Origin: Alphaproteobacteria bacterium
GTDB taxonomy: Bacteria > Pseudomonadota > Alphaproteobacteria > RS24
Direction: 5' to 3'
Length of the DNA: 6,901 nt
NCBI GenBank assembly: GCA_029248825.1
Contig: JAQWIP010000152.1
Coordinates: 1 to 6,901 of the forward strand
Shown: positions 1 to 5,983 of the stretch, piece by piece
Numbering within the stretch: the stretch's first letter is position 1
How the letters are laid out: each line of letters starts with the position of its first letter
Position numbers and translations under genes: made by a program
The notes under the pieces: model-generated
Seen by the model: only the letters and a program-made list of their open reading frames with translations
Databases searched by the model: none
Told to the model about the DNA's origin: nothing

Positions 1-99
1 CTGCTCATAGACCACGCCATAGATAGGTTAATGAATCGTATGCGGCTTGCTTTGCCGAATTGTTTAGAATACATTTATATGAATTTAATTCACGTTTGA
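1..99 (+). CDS. possible 3' end of an upstream gene (very weak)
   Basis: Frame 1 is open from the first base for 32 codons to a TGA at 97-99, while the other two plus frames close within the first 30 bases. The encoded tail (LLIDHAIDRLMNRM...) is not recognised. Its TGA sits directly against the GAGGT ribosome-binding site of the cupin gene, an arrangement common inside operons. A run of this length without a stop arises often by chance, and a promoter-like sequence for the cupin lies inside it. It may therefore be plain intergenic DNA. Confidence 0.15.
   Translation: MLIDHAIDRLMNRMRLALPNCLEYIYMNLIHV
52..80 (+). promoter_or_regulatory. candidate sigma70-type promoter of the cupin gene
   Basis: TTGCCG at 52-57 and TTATAT at 75-80 are separated by 17 bases, the optimal spacing for a housekeeping sigma factor. 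Transcription would begin near 87, leaving a leader of about 20 nt that contains the GAGGT at 98-102. The region is visibly AT-rich compared with the coding DNA around it. The call rests on motif match only. It supports GTG 108, not a more upstream TTG, as the start of the cupin. Confidence 0.35.
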
Positions 100-107
100 G
101 GTCATCT

Positions 108-563
108 GTGAACTTATTTGACAATGATAATCTGAAATGGCGGCGCTTTGTTGGCGATGATAGCTTTGACTACCCGATTGATTATGAAGCGGCGCTGTTA
201 AGCCTTCGCGAGGGCGGCCATGTCGATTTATTGTATCGCTGGGCCCCCAATAGCTATTGCCATTTTCATCGCCACACGGCGGAGACCACATCGGTTGTCT
301 TGGCAGGGGAGCTGCATGTCGTCGATATAGACCCGGAAACAGGGGAAACCTTATCGAAGAAAATCCGAAAGGCAGGGGATTATGCCCATAAAGAACCCGG
401 CGATGTGCATATGGAACATGGTGGCCCGGAAGGGGCGCTAGTGCTGTTCAAACTTAAGGCCGTTGACAATTCACTGGCCGAAAGTTTGGCCAAAGACGGC
501 ACAGTGATTGGTGAATCCTGCTTTGACGATATGATGGCGCGCCAAAGAGCCAAGCACGATTAA
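108..563 (+). CDS. small single-domain cupin protein
   Basis: This is a 151-residue cytoplasmic protein consisting of one cupin beta-barrel. The first cupin motif is at residues 52-67: H52-x-H54-x4-E59 followed by G67, with an additional H56. The second motif is G90...P97-G98-D99-V-H101. H52, H54, E59 and H101 form the expected metal-binding set, so a bound divalent metal is likely. The length fits stand-alone bacterial cupins. The substrate cannot be told: such proteins include dioxygenases, isomerases, sugar-binding proteins and ChrR-like sensors. The start chosen is GTG 108, because GAGGT at 98-102 lies 5 nt upstream. TTG codons at 60 and 96 keep the same frame but lack a suitable ribosome-binding site. 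The gene converges on the Old Yellow Enzyme gene and has no obvious operon partner in the window. The family call is firm and the function is open. Confidence 0.85.
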   Translation: MNLFDNDNLKWRRFVGDDSFDYPIDYEAALLSLREGGHVDLLYRWAPNSYCHFHRHTAETTSVVLAGELHVVDIDPETGETLSKKIRKAGDYAHKEPGDVHMEHGGPEGALVLFKLKAVDNSLAESLAKDGTVIGESCFDDMMARQRAKHD

Positions 564-616
564 CAAAATTTTGGCCAGATAAGGCCGCCCGCTTGCAGGC
601 TCTTGGAGGTGAAACG

Positions 617-703
617 ATGTCGCTGCGGGGCCATTCATTTGCGAGCCGGAAAGAGGTCCTAGTTTTCAAGCTGGCTTTGCATAAAACCATTCAAATGATC
701 TAA
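617..703 (+). CDS. possible 28-residue small protein or leader peptide
   Basis: ATG 617 to TAA 701-703 encodes MSLRGHSFASRKEV followed by a hydrophobic/basic tail ending QMI. The reason to list it is the ribosome-binding site. GGAGGTGA at 605-612 is an eight-base match to the 16S rRNA anti-Shine-Dalgarno sequence, with the ATG at ideal distance. This is a better site than that of most of the full-length genes in the window. The ORF lies 53 nt downstream of the cupin stop, on the same strand, with no clear terminator between. It could be a small basic protein cotranscribed with the cupin, or the broken start of a lost gene. The first half faintly resembles transposase tails (FASR..), but this is too short to support. 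No homologue is recognised. Confidence 0.3.
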   Translation: MSLRGHSFASRKEVLVFKLALHKTIQMI

Positions 704-722
704 AACCGATTGCTGATCAAAT

Positions 723-744
723 CCCAAAAATAGGCTCGGAGCCT
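723..744 (-). terminator. likely intrinsic terminator of the Old Yellow Enzyme gene
   Basis: Read on the minus strand, AGGCT-CCG-AGCCT (744-732) forms a 5-bp stem with a 3-nt loop and is followed at once by ATTTTTGG (731-724). It lies 30 nt past the TAG of the leftward oxidoreductase gene, where a Rho-independent terminator is expected. The plus strand has no T-run after the hairpin, so it would stop only leftward transcription. The stem is short, which limits confidence. Confidence 0.5.
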
Positions 745-773
745 GCATCGGATAAATACGCCCGAAAGCCTAT

Positions 774-1844
774 CTAGGCCGTCTCCACGAAGCCCGCCCA
801 AGTCGACATATAATCGACAAAGCTGGGACCAAGCCCTTCTACCGTTAGATGCTCTCTTGATACCGGCGTCGCGATGGACGCAAAATTTTCATCCGCTGCA
901 AATTTTTGCGGCCAGTCGTGGTGCAAAATACCGGCGCGTCCCAAGGCCACGAAATCCACGCCCGCCGCCAATACATCGCGCACATGCTTAGCCGTCATAA
1001 TTTTGCCGGCCACGGTCAGCTTGGTATCGCCGCGCTCCAATTTGGCAAACACATCGACAAGCCGTTGGCCTGCATATGAGCCTTCGTTCACTTCCTCGAA
1101 CACATCCCAAAGCGACATATCGATAAAATCAAGCGCGCCCGTTTGGCACAAGCGTTCATAATAGCTAATAATCTCGTCTAGCTGAATGCCGAAGCGGGTC
1201 GGCGATAGGCGCAAGGCCAAACTAAAATCCGCACCGCAAGATTGCTTCACACCTGCAATGATATTGTCAAGGATGCGCGTGCGATTGACCAGCGCCCCGC
1301 CATAATCATCGTCGCGCTTATTAATGTCTGACGATAAAAACTGGCACAGCAGATAGCCATGCGCGCCGTGAATTTCCATGCCGTCAAAGCCGGCTTTTCG
1401 CGATAGCAAAGCCGCCTCCACGAAAGCCGCTTCTGTCGCTTTAATCTCATCAAGCGTCATCGCGCGGGCGCCTGTTTCTTCGTTCGCTGAAGGACACACG
1501 GGCTCTTGTCCGGTGAATTTTTTGAACGTGCGCATGCCGCCATGGACAATTTGCGTATAGGCCAAACTGTCGTGCTGGTGGATACCTTCGGCCAATCTTT
1601 TCAAACCATCCAAATGGCTGTCGGCGCTGGCACCTAGCTGCCCGTTGAAGCCTTTACCGGATGTCTGCGCGAAGGCCGCGCAAGTCATCGTCAGGCCGAA
1701 TCCGCCTTGGGCGCGTTTGGTCAGCCATGTATATTCATCGTCGCCCAAAGTGCCATCTTCAAGGCTTTGCATATTGGTGAGCGGCGCGAGCATGAACTCA
1801 TTCTTCATCTCCTTGCCGCTTGCGAATTTAACTTTATTAGGCAT
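774..1844 (-). CDS. Old Yellow Enzyme-family NADH:flavin oxidoreductase
   Basis: This is a 356-residue FMN-dependent TIM-barrel ene-reductase. It lacks the C-terminal iron-sulfur and pyridine-nucleotide domains of the longer dienoyl-CoA reductase type. Family marks, in order: the first-strand segment APLTN (20-24); Q99-I-V-H101-G-G; the substrate-binding H159-G-A-H162-G-Y164; then CQFLSSDINKRDDDYGG (167-183) and NRTR; RLSPTRFG (212-219); and the phosphate-binding end VAGKIM...GVDFVALGRAG (278-305). Such enzymes reduce activated C=C bonds (enones, nitro-alkenes) with NAD(P)H. The true substrate is unknown. The start at 1844 is supported by GAGGGAGG (1857-1850), 5 nt upstream. The gene is last in the leftward series, 88 nt after the renalase-like gene, and is followed by a likely terminator. 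The usual SP before the asparagine/arginine loop is SS here. No frame damage is seen. Confidence 0.93.
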   Translation of the reverse strand: MPNKVKFASGKEMKNEFMLAPLTNMQSLEDGTLGDDEYTWLTKRAQGGFGLTMTCAAFAQTSGKGFNGQLGASADSHLDGLKRLAEGIHQHDSLAYTQIVHGGMRTFKKFTGQEPVCPSANEETGARAMTLDEIKATEAAFVEAALLSRKAGFDGMEIHGAHGYLLCQFLSSDINKRDDDYGGALVNRTRILDNIIAGVKQSCGADFSLALRLSPTRFGIQLDEIISYYERLCQTGALDFIDMSLWDVFEEVNEGSYAGQRLVDVFAKLERGDTKLTVAGKIMTAKHVRDVLAAGVDFVALGRAGILHHDWPQKFAADENFASIATPVSREHLTVEGLGPSFVDYMSTWAGFVETA

Positions 1845-1932
1845 CGAAGCCTCCCTCTACCCGGACTAAACTTGTCATAAACTAGACTGAACCCTCGACT
1901 GGAAGCAACACAGGAAGCAGGTTCTCGACGCC
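1845..1932 (-). promoter_or_regulatory. leader/possible promoter of the oxidoreductase gene, with small direct repeats
   Basis: On the minus strand TTGCTT (1908-1903), 17 bases, then CTAGTT (1885-1880) is a weak sigma70-like pair. Two small repeats stand out on the plus strand. TAAACT occurs at 1867-1872 and 1878-1883, exactly 11 bp apart (one helical turn), overlapping and just downstream of the proposed -10. GGAAGCA occurs at 1901-1907 and 1913-1919, flanked by CTCGAC at 1894-1899 and 1924-1929. The turn-spaced repeat could be an operator. Nothing else in the window identifies a regulator. The calls are motif-level only. Confidence 0.25.
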
Positions 1933-2934
1933 CTAGGCTCGCAAACGCGTGGCCAGTGTCGCGCCGCTTAAAAACGCTTGTTCAACTTTCGAGCCGTAAC
2001 ACCAATCGCCGATGGCCGAGAGACCTTGCGCGTGGTCTAGCAAATAGGGCTGGTCTGGCGAGGCGGCGGGCGTCTGGGTTGAGGCATAGCGCCAGCGATG
2101 CACGCGGTCATACCCTGAGGCCGAAATCTGGCTTCCCGTCAGGGCTTCAAAGCGCGCTTTCATCGTCGCGTCCACGGCGTCGTCTTCGATATGGGCTTGC
2201 GACCAGTCATGCTGCGTTTGCAGCACCAAAGCCAAATCGCCACTCCGCTTGGGTTTGCTAGAATTAACCGCCGCAAAACCCAGCACGTCATCGTCAAAAT
2301 GTGCGCATTGCCAATCAAGCTGCGGCGCCTCGCTTGGCGCAAAGCCCAGCATCAGCGTATGACAGCCCCGCATTTGCGTTTTGGCCAAAGCCGCAGAGAA
2401 GCTTGTGTCTACGGGCAAAAGCGCTTTGATTTGTGCGGGCGGCATAGCGAAAACAATATGGGCGAAGGGGCCGAACCGCGACCCACCAGCCCGCAAAAAC
2501 CAATCGCCCGCCTGGCCTTCCACGCCCTCCACCCCGCAATCGAGATATAGTTTCCACCGCGGCCGACCCACCACCAAGGCCCTGCCAATGGCGCTCATAC
2601 CCGGGGTGAAAACCCATTTGGGGTGTGCGTCTTCTCTTGGGCTTTGGCTGCCATCGGCGGCGATGGTCACATGACGCGGCGTCCAACGCTGCACGTGGCC
2701 TGCCGCTTCAAACGGCTGAAGCCATTGCTGAAACAGCGCGCTCTGGGCGCGAAAATATTGGGCGCCATGGTCGAAAGCATGGCCCGGCGCGCGCCGCGTG
2801 GATAGGCGCCCCGATAGGCCGCGCGATTTATCAAATAAAGACAGCTCAAAATCTTCCGCCAAACCATCCGCACAAGCCAGACCAGACATCCCCGTGCCGA
2901 TAATCGCAATAGCCGGTTTTGCCTGTGCGCCCAT
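1933..2934 (-). CDS. renalase-like FAD-dependent oxidoreductase
   Basis: This is a 333-residue soluble flavoprotein of the amine-oxidase/renalase group. The N-terminal Rossmann motif G13-T-G15-M-S-G18 is followed by D35-K36-S-R-G at the end of the second strand, then SGRLSTRR (41-48) and the hallmark FDHGAQYF (54-61). HRWRYA (279-284) precedes the FAD-closing motif GDWCYGSKVEQAFLSG (309-324). These are the signature segments of bacterial renalases. A characterised Pseudomonas member oxidises stray 2- and 6-dihydro isomers of NAD(P)H back to NAD(P)+, a repair reaction. That role here is inferred from family. The ATG at 2934 follows the SulP stop by 8 nt. AGGGG at 2945-2941 overlaps that TAG and can serve as ribosome-binding site, so the two genes are probably translationally coupled. 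A generic FAD oxidoreductase with another substrate remains possible. Confidence 0.88.
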   Translation of the reverse strand: MGAQAKPAIAIIGTGMSGLACADGLAEDFELSLFDKSRGLSGRLSTRRAPGHAFDHGAQYFRAQSALFQQWLQPFEAAGHVQRWTPRHVTIAADGSQSPREDAHPKWVFTPGMSAIGRALVVGRPRWKLYLDCGVEGVEGQAGDWFLRAGGSRFGPFAHIVFAMPPAQIKALLPVDTSFSAALAKTQMRGCHTLMLGFAPSEAPQLDWQCAHFDDDVLGFAAVNSSKPKRSGDLALVLQTQHDWSQAHIEDDAVDATMKARFEALTGSQISASGYDRVHRWRYASTQTPAASPDQPYLLDHAQGLSAIGDWCYGSKVEQAFLSGATLATRLRA

Positions 2935-2942
2935 AGTCGCCC

Positions 2943-4544
2943 CTAGCGAAACGCGCCGATATTGACGTCATAGTCTACCGCGATGCCATAATCTGGGTCG
3001 TCGTCGCTATCGATCATCAGCTGACCCGCTTTGGTGAGCAAGCGATGGCAATCGGGCGAGAGGTGGCGCAACATGACGCGTTTACCCAAGTCAGCATATT
3101 TATCCGCCACATCTTCAATCGCCTGCAAGGCCGATTGGTCGACCACGCGCGAGTCGGAGAAATCGATAATGACCGTGTCGGGGTCGTCGGCCATGTCGAA
3201 CAATTGACGAAAGCCCGTTACTGAGCCGAAGAACAGCGGCCCTTGGATGTCATAAACAATGGCGCCCTTCTCGCGCGCAGACGGGCGCTTGGAGGCATGA
3301 ATGCGTTTGGCCGCATTCCATGCATAAACCAGCGCCGACATGATGACGCCCACCACAACGGCAATCGCCAAATCTTCGGCCACGGTGACAATCGTCACGA
3401 CGATAATCACCAAAGCATCAGCGCGCGGCACTTTGAAAAGCGCCTTCAGCGAGTTCCAAGCGAAAGTGCCAATGACCACCATAAACATGACGCCAACCAA
3501 AGCCGCGATGGGGATTTGCTCGATGAGACCCGAGGCAAACAAAATGAACACCAAGAGAAATAGAGCCGCCGCCAGTCCGCCTATGCGGGTTCGACCGCCC
3601 GAATTTACATTGATCATCGACTGGCCAATCATCGCGCAGCCGCCCATGCCGCCGAAAAATCCGGTGGCTAAATTGGCCGCGCCTTGCGCCATGCATTCTT
3701 GAGACGCACCGCCGCGTTGTTCGGTAATCTCGCCCACGAGGTTGAGCGTCAGCAGGCTTTCAATCAGCCCAATGGCCGCCAGAATAACCGCATAGGGAAA
3801 AATAATCGCAAAGGTTTCTAGCGTGAACGGCACCATGGGAATGGCAAAACTCGGCAGGCCGCCCGATAGGCTGGCCAAATCGCCGACGCGCGGCACTTGG
3901 ATATCAAAGCCCAACACCAAGGCCGTAACCAAGCCGATGGCCGCCAATGGCGCGGGAATGATTTTGGTGAGTTTCGGCGTGACCCAAATCAGCGCCATCG
4001 TGGCGACCACTAGCCCGCCTGTCGCCAGCAATTCGAAGCCGCCAATCCATTCGGTGACGCCCATGTCATTGGTTGTTTTGAACTGCTCCAATTGCGCCAG
4101 ACCGATAACAATGGCCAGCCCGTTAACAAATCCCAACATCACCGGATGCGGCACCATGCGGATAAATTTACCCCAACGCAAAGCGCCTGCGATTAACTGC
4201 AAAATACCCATCAACACCACGGTGGCAAATAAATACTCCACGCCATGTTGCGCCACCAAAGCCACCATGACGACGGCCAGCGCGCCAGTGGCGCCCGAAA
4301 TCATGCCCGGGCGCCCGCCAATCGTGGCCGTTATCAGCCCGACGATGAAAGCCGCATAAAGCCCCACCAAGGGGTCAACGCCCGCCACGAAAGCAAAAGC
4401 CACCGCCTCTGGCACAAGCGCCAAAGCGACGGTCAGACCCGCCAGAATGTCCATCCGCACTTGCGCGATGGTCAGCCCTTGCGGCGGCTGGTTTAACGGC
4501 ACGCCGAGAATGTAGTTTTGTAGTTTGGAAATGGAGGAGGACAT
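2943..4544 (-). CDS. SulP-family inorganic anion transporter with STAS domain
   Basis: This is a 533-residue inner-membrane carrier, a normal length for bacterial SulP proteins. A short cytoplasmic N-terminus (1-28) leads into the SulP core (about 29-412) of many hydrophobic helices. VALALVPEAVAFAFVAGVDP (39-58), GLYAAF, ISGATGALAVVM (82-93), and E262-S-L-L-T then QGAAN...FFGGMGGCAMIGQS (287-309) are all family signatures. The cytoplasmic STAS domain spans about 427-525, with the core IDFSDSRVVDQSALQAI (460-476). Family members import sulfate, bicarbonate or dicarboxylates; no neighbour settles which. The residue matching the phosphorylated serine of SpoIIAA-type STAS domains appears to be Q470, though S471 is adjacent. 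ATG 4544 has an in-frame TGA four codons upstream and no good Shine-Dalgarno sequence. The renalase-like gene follows 8 nt downstream, and the HI0933-type gene ends 71 nt upstream. Confidence 0.95.
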   Translation of the reverse strand: MSSSISKLQNYILGVPLNQPPQGLTIAQVRMDILAGLTVALALVPEAVAFAFVAGVDPLVGLYAAFIVGLITATIGGRPGMISGATGALAVVMVALVAQHGVEYLFATVVLMGILQLIAGALRWGKFIRMVPHPVMLGFVNGLAIVIGLAQLEQFKTTNDMGVTEWIGGFELLATGGLVVATMALIWVTPKLTKIIPAPLAAIGLVTALVLGFDIQVPRVGDLASLSGGLPSFAIPMVPFTLETFAIIFPYAVILAAIGLIESLLTLNLVGEITEQRGGASQECMAQGAANLATGFFGGMGGCAMIGQSMINVNSGGRTRIGGLAAALFLLVFILFASGLIEQIPIAALVGVMFMVVIGTFAWNSLKALFKVPRADALVIIVVTIVTVAEDLAIAVVVGVIMSALVYAWNAAKRIHASKRPSAREKGAIVYDIQGPLFFGSVTGFRQLFDMADDPDTVIIDFSDSRVVDQSALQAIEDVADKYADLGKRVMLRHLSPDCHRLLTKAGQLMIDSDDDPDYGIAVDYDVNIGAFR

Positions 4545-4615
4545 TAGGTCAATTCACTTTTCACTGGAGGTCTGGTTCAAGGTTCGAGCGTGGTAGCGCG
4601 TTTTGCGAGGCTCGG
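4545..4615 (-). other. 71-nt gap between the HI0933-type and SulP genes
   Basis: Minus-strand reading shows no hairpin with a T-run after the HI0933-type stop, so readthrough into the SulP gene is plausible. TTGAAC followed after 17 bases by GTGAAT is a poor promoter match. No ribosome-binding site is visible within 15 nt of the SulP ATG. Nothing firmer can be said. Confidence 0.3.
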
Positions 4616-5848
4616 CTAGACGTTTTGTCCCGCGACATAGCCCGACGACCACGCCCATTGGAAATTATAACCGCCCAAATGCCCCGTCACATCGACCACT
4701 TCGCCGATGAAATAAAGCCCTTCGTGGTCTTTAGCTTGCATGGTTTTCGACGACAAAGCCTCGGTGTCCACGCCGCCGAGTGTTACTTCTGCCGTACGAT
4801 AGCCTTCCGAGCCGGCGGGCATAAGCTCCCAATCGTTCACGGCGGCGCCGAGTTGCGCTAGTTTGGCGTTATTGGCCTCGGCCAATCGACCCGCTAAGTT
4901 TTGGCTTTGGCACATGTCTTGCGCCAATTTCTTAGGCAAGACTTCGTTCAACACGCTGGCGACATCTAATTTCACGCCTTCGTTTTTGCGCGCCAAAAGA
5001 TGCGCCGTCACATCGACGTCGGGCGCCAAATCAACTTTAATCGTCAGCCCCTCGCGCCAATAAGACGAGACTTGCAAAATCGATGGCCCCGACAGGCCGC
5101 GATGGGTGAACAGCATGGCTTCTTTAAAATTGGCTTTCTGGCAACTCACCAACGCATGGACCGAGAGGCCAGACATCGCTTTGCAGCGGTCGAGCAAATC
5201 GGCCTGAAATGTTAGCGGCACCAAGGCGGCGCGGGTCTCGACGATGTCTAAGCCGAATTGGCGCGCCACGTCATAGCCGAATTTCGTCGCGCCAATTTTA
5301 GGGATAGATAACCCCCCCGCCGCAATCACCAGCGACTCGCACAAGGTGGTTAGCGGCGCGGCATTTGGGTCATCTTGGGTTTGCGATTGTGTGATGACCT
5401 CAAACCCCTGCCCCTCGGCAGCTCGAGCTACGGACACAATATCGGTTTGCATGTCCAATTGCACGCCCGCCGAGGCGGCCTCCGACAGCAGCATGTCGAT
5501 AATATCTTGCGCGCTATGGTCGCAAAACAACTGCCCCAGCGCTTTTTCGTGGAAAGCAATATTGTGGCTTTCCACCCAAGATATGAAATCTTGCTGGGTG
5601 TATTGCTTCAGCGCAGATTTGCAAAAATGCGGATTGCTCGACAGATAATTCGCGGGGCTGGTGCGCGTATTGGTAAAATTGCACCGCCCGCCGCCCGAGA
5701 TGCGAATTTTCTCGGCAATCTTCGTGGCATGGTCGACTAGCCAAACGCTGCGGCCGCGTTTGCCCGCCTCAATGGCGGCCATCAGCCCCGCCGCGCCCGC
5801 GCCGATAATAATTACATCAAATTTTTCGTCACTTTGAATATCACTCAT
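4616..5848 (-). CDS. HI0933/YhiN-family NAD(P)/FAD-dependent oxidoreductase
   Basis: This is a 410-residue soluble flavoprotein, the usual length for the HI0933 (YhiN/BaiN) family. The dinucleotide-binding motif is G16-A-G-A-A-G21, with D39 at the end of the second strand. It is followed by the family hallmark ISGGGRCNFTN (50-60). AAGGLSIPKIGATKFGY (176-192), FTHRGLSGPSILQVSSYW (247-264) and the C-terminal block GLYFIGEVVDVTGHLGGYNF (377-396), ending QWAWSSGYVAGQ, complete the pattern. The family binds FAD. Members are annotated as aminoacetone oxidases, and BaiN acts in bile-acid 7-dehydroxylation in gut clostridia, but the substrate in Proteobacteria is not settled and none is assigned here. 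The gene begins a leftward series and is divergent from the acylase gene. No Shine-Dalgarno sequence precedes ATG 5848. A TATAAG at 5860-5855 is positioned as a -10 element for a leaderless message. Confidence 0.93.
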   Translation of the reverse strand: MSDIQSDEKFDVIIIGAGAAGLMAAIEAGKRGRSVWLVDHATKIAEKIRISGGGRCNFTNTRTSPANYLSSNPHFCKSALKQYTQQDFISWVESHNIAFHEKALGQLFCDHSAQDIIDMLLSEAASAGVQLDMQTDIVSVARAAEGQGFEVITQSQTQDDPNAAPLTTLCESLVIAAGGLSIPKIGATKFGYDVARQFGLDIVETRAALVPLTFQADLLDRCKAMSGLSVHALVSCQKANFKEAMLFTHRGLSGPSILQVSSYWREGLTIKVDLAPDVDVTAHLLARKNEGVKLDVASVLNEVLPKKLAQDMCQSQNLAGRLAEANNAKLAQLGAAVNDWELMPAGSEGYRTAEVTLGGVDTEALSSKTMQAKDHEGLYFIGEVVDVTGHLGGYNFQWAWSSGYVAGQNV

Positions 5849-5983
5849 AGGCGGCTTATAGCAGAGTTGCGCAAGCTCCCTACTTAAAATTCGGTTCCCC
5901 CCCTAAATGCCGCGCGCAAGGGTGCTTCAACGCTCTGCCCCAATGTGCTAATTCTAATTTCTCTAACTTGGGGAGAAGCGGTT
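5849..5983. promoter_or_regulatory. divergent promoter region between the HI0933-type and acylase genes
   Basis: These 135 bp must hold promoters for both directions. Rightward, TTCAAC (5926-5931) and TAATTC (5949-5954) with 17-bp spacing form a weak pair, with GGGAG at 5971-5975 as the probable acylase ribosome-binding site. Leftward, TATAAG (5860-5855) ends 6 nt before the ATG but lacks a matching -35. A perfect 8-bp palindrome TTGCGCAA at 5867-5874 overlaps the leftward promoter area and could be a small operator. A run of seven C lies at 5897-5903. All of these are motif-level guesses. Confidence 0.35.

Noticed and set aside
570..585. GGCC-AGATAA-GGCC after the cupin stop as a rightward terminator
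   Set aside because: The stem is only 4 bp and no T-run follows on the plus strand.
454..690. 78-codon minus-strand ORF spanning the cupin 3' end and the intergenic region
   Set aside because: Half is antisense to the well-supported cupin gene, and no domain or ribosome-binding site is seen.
617..703. Small ORF as a remnant of an IS3-family transposase tail
   Set aside because: The only hint is an FASR-like word in 28 residues. No terminal repeats, target duplications or neighbouring transposase sequence are present.
765..776. GCCTATCTAGGC inverted repeat at the oxidoreductase stop codon as a terminator
   Set aside because: Two-base loop, a five-base stem overlapping the stop codon, and no T-run. 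The hairpin at 732-744 is the better candidate.
2191..2903. Several plus-strand ORFs of 60-119 codons
   Set aside because: All are antisense to the renalase-like gene, with Arg/Pro-rich frameshadow composition and no recognisable domain.
3823..4359. 178-codon plus-strand ORF
   Set aside because: It lies wholly antisense to the SulP membrane core. Its Thr/Pro/Ala/Met-rich composition is what reversed hydrophobic helices give, and it has no family motif or ribosome-binding site.
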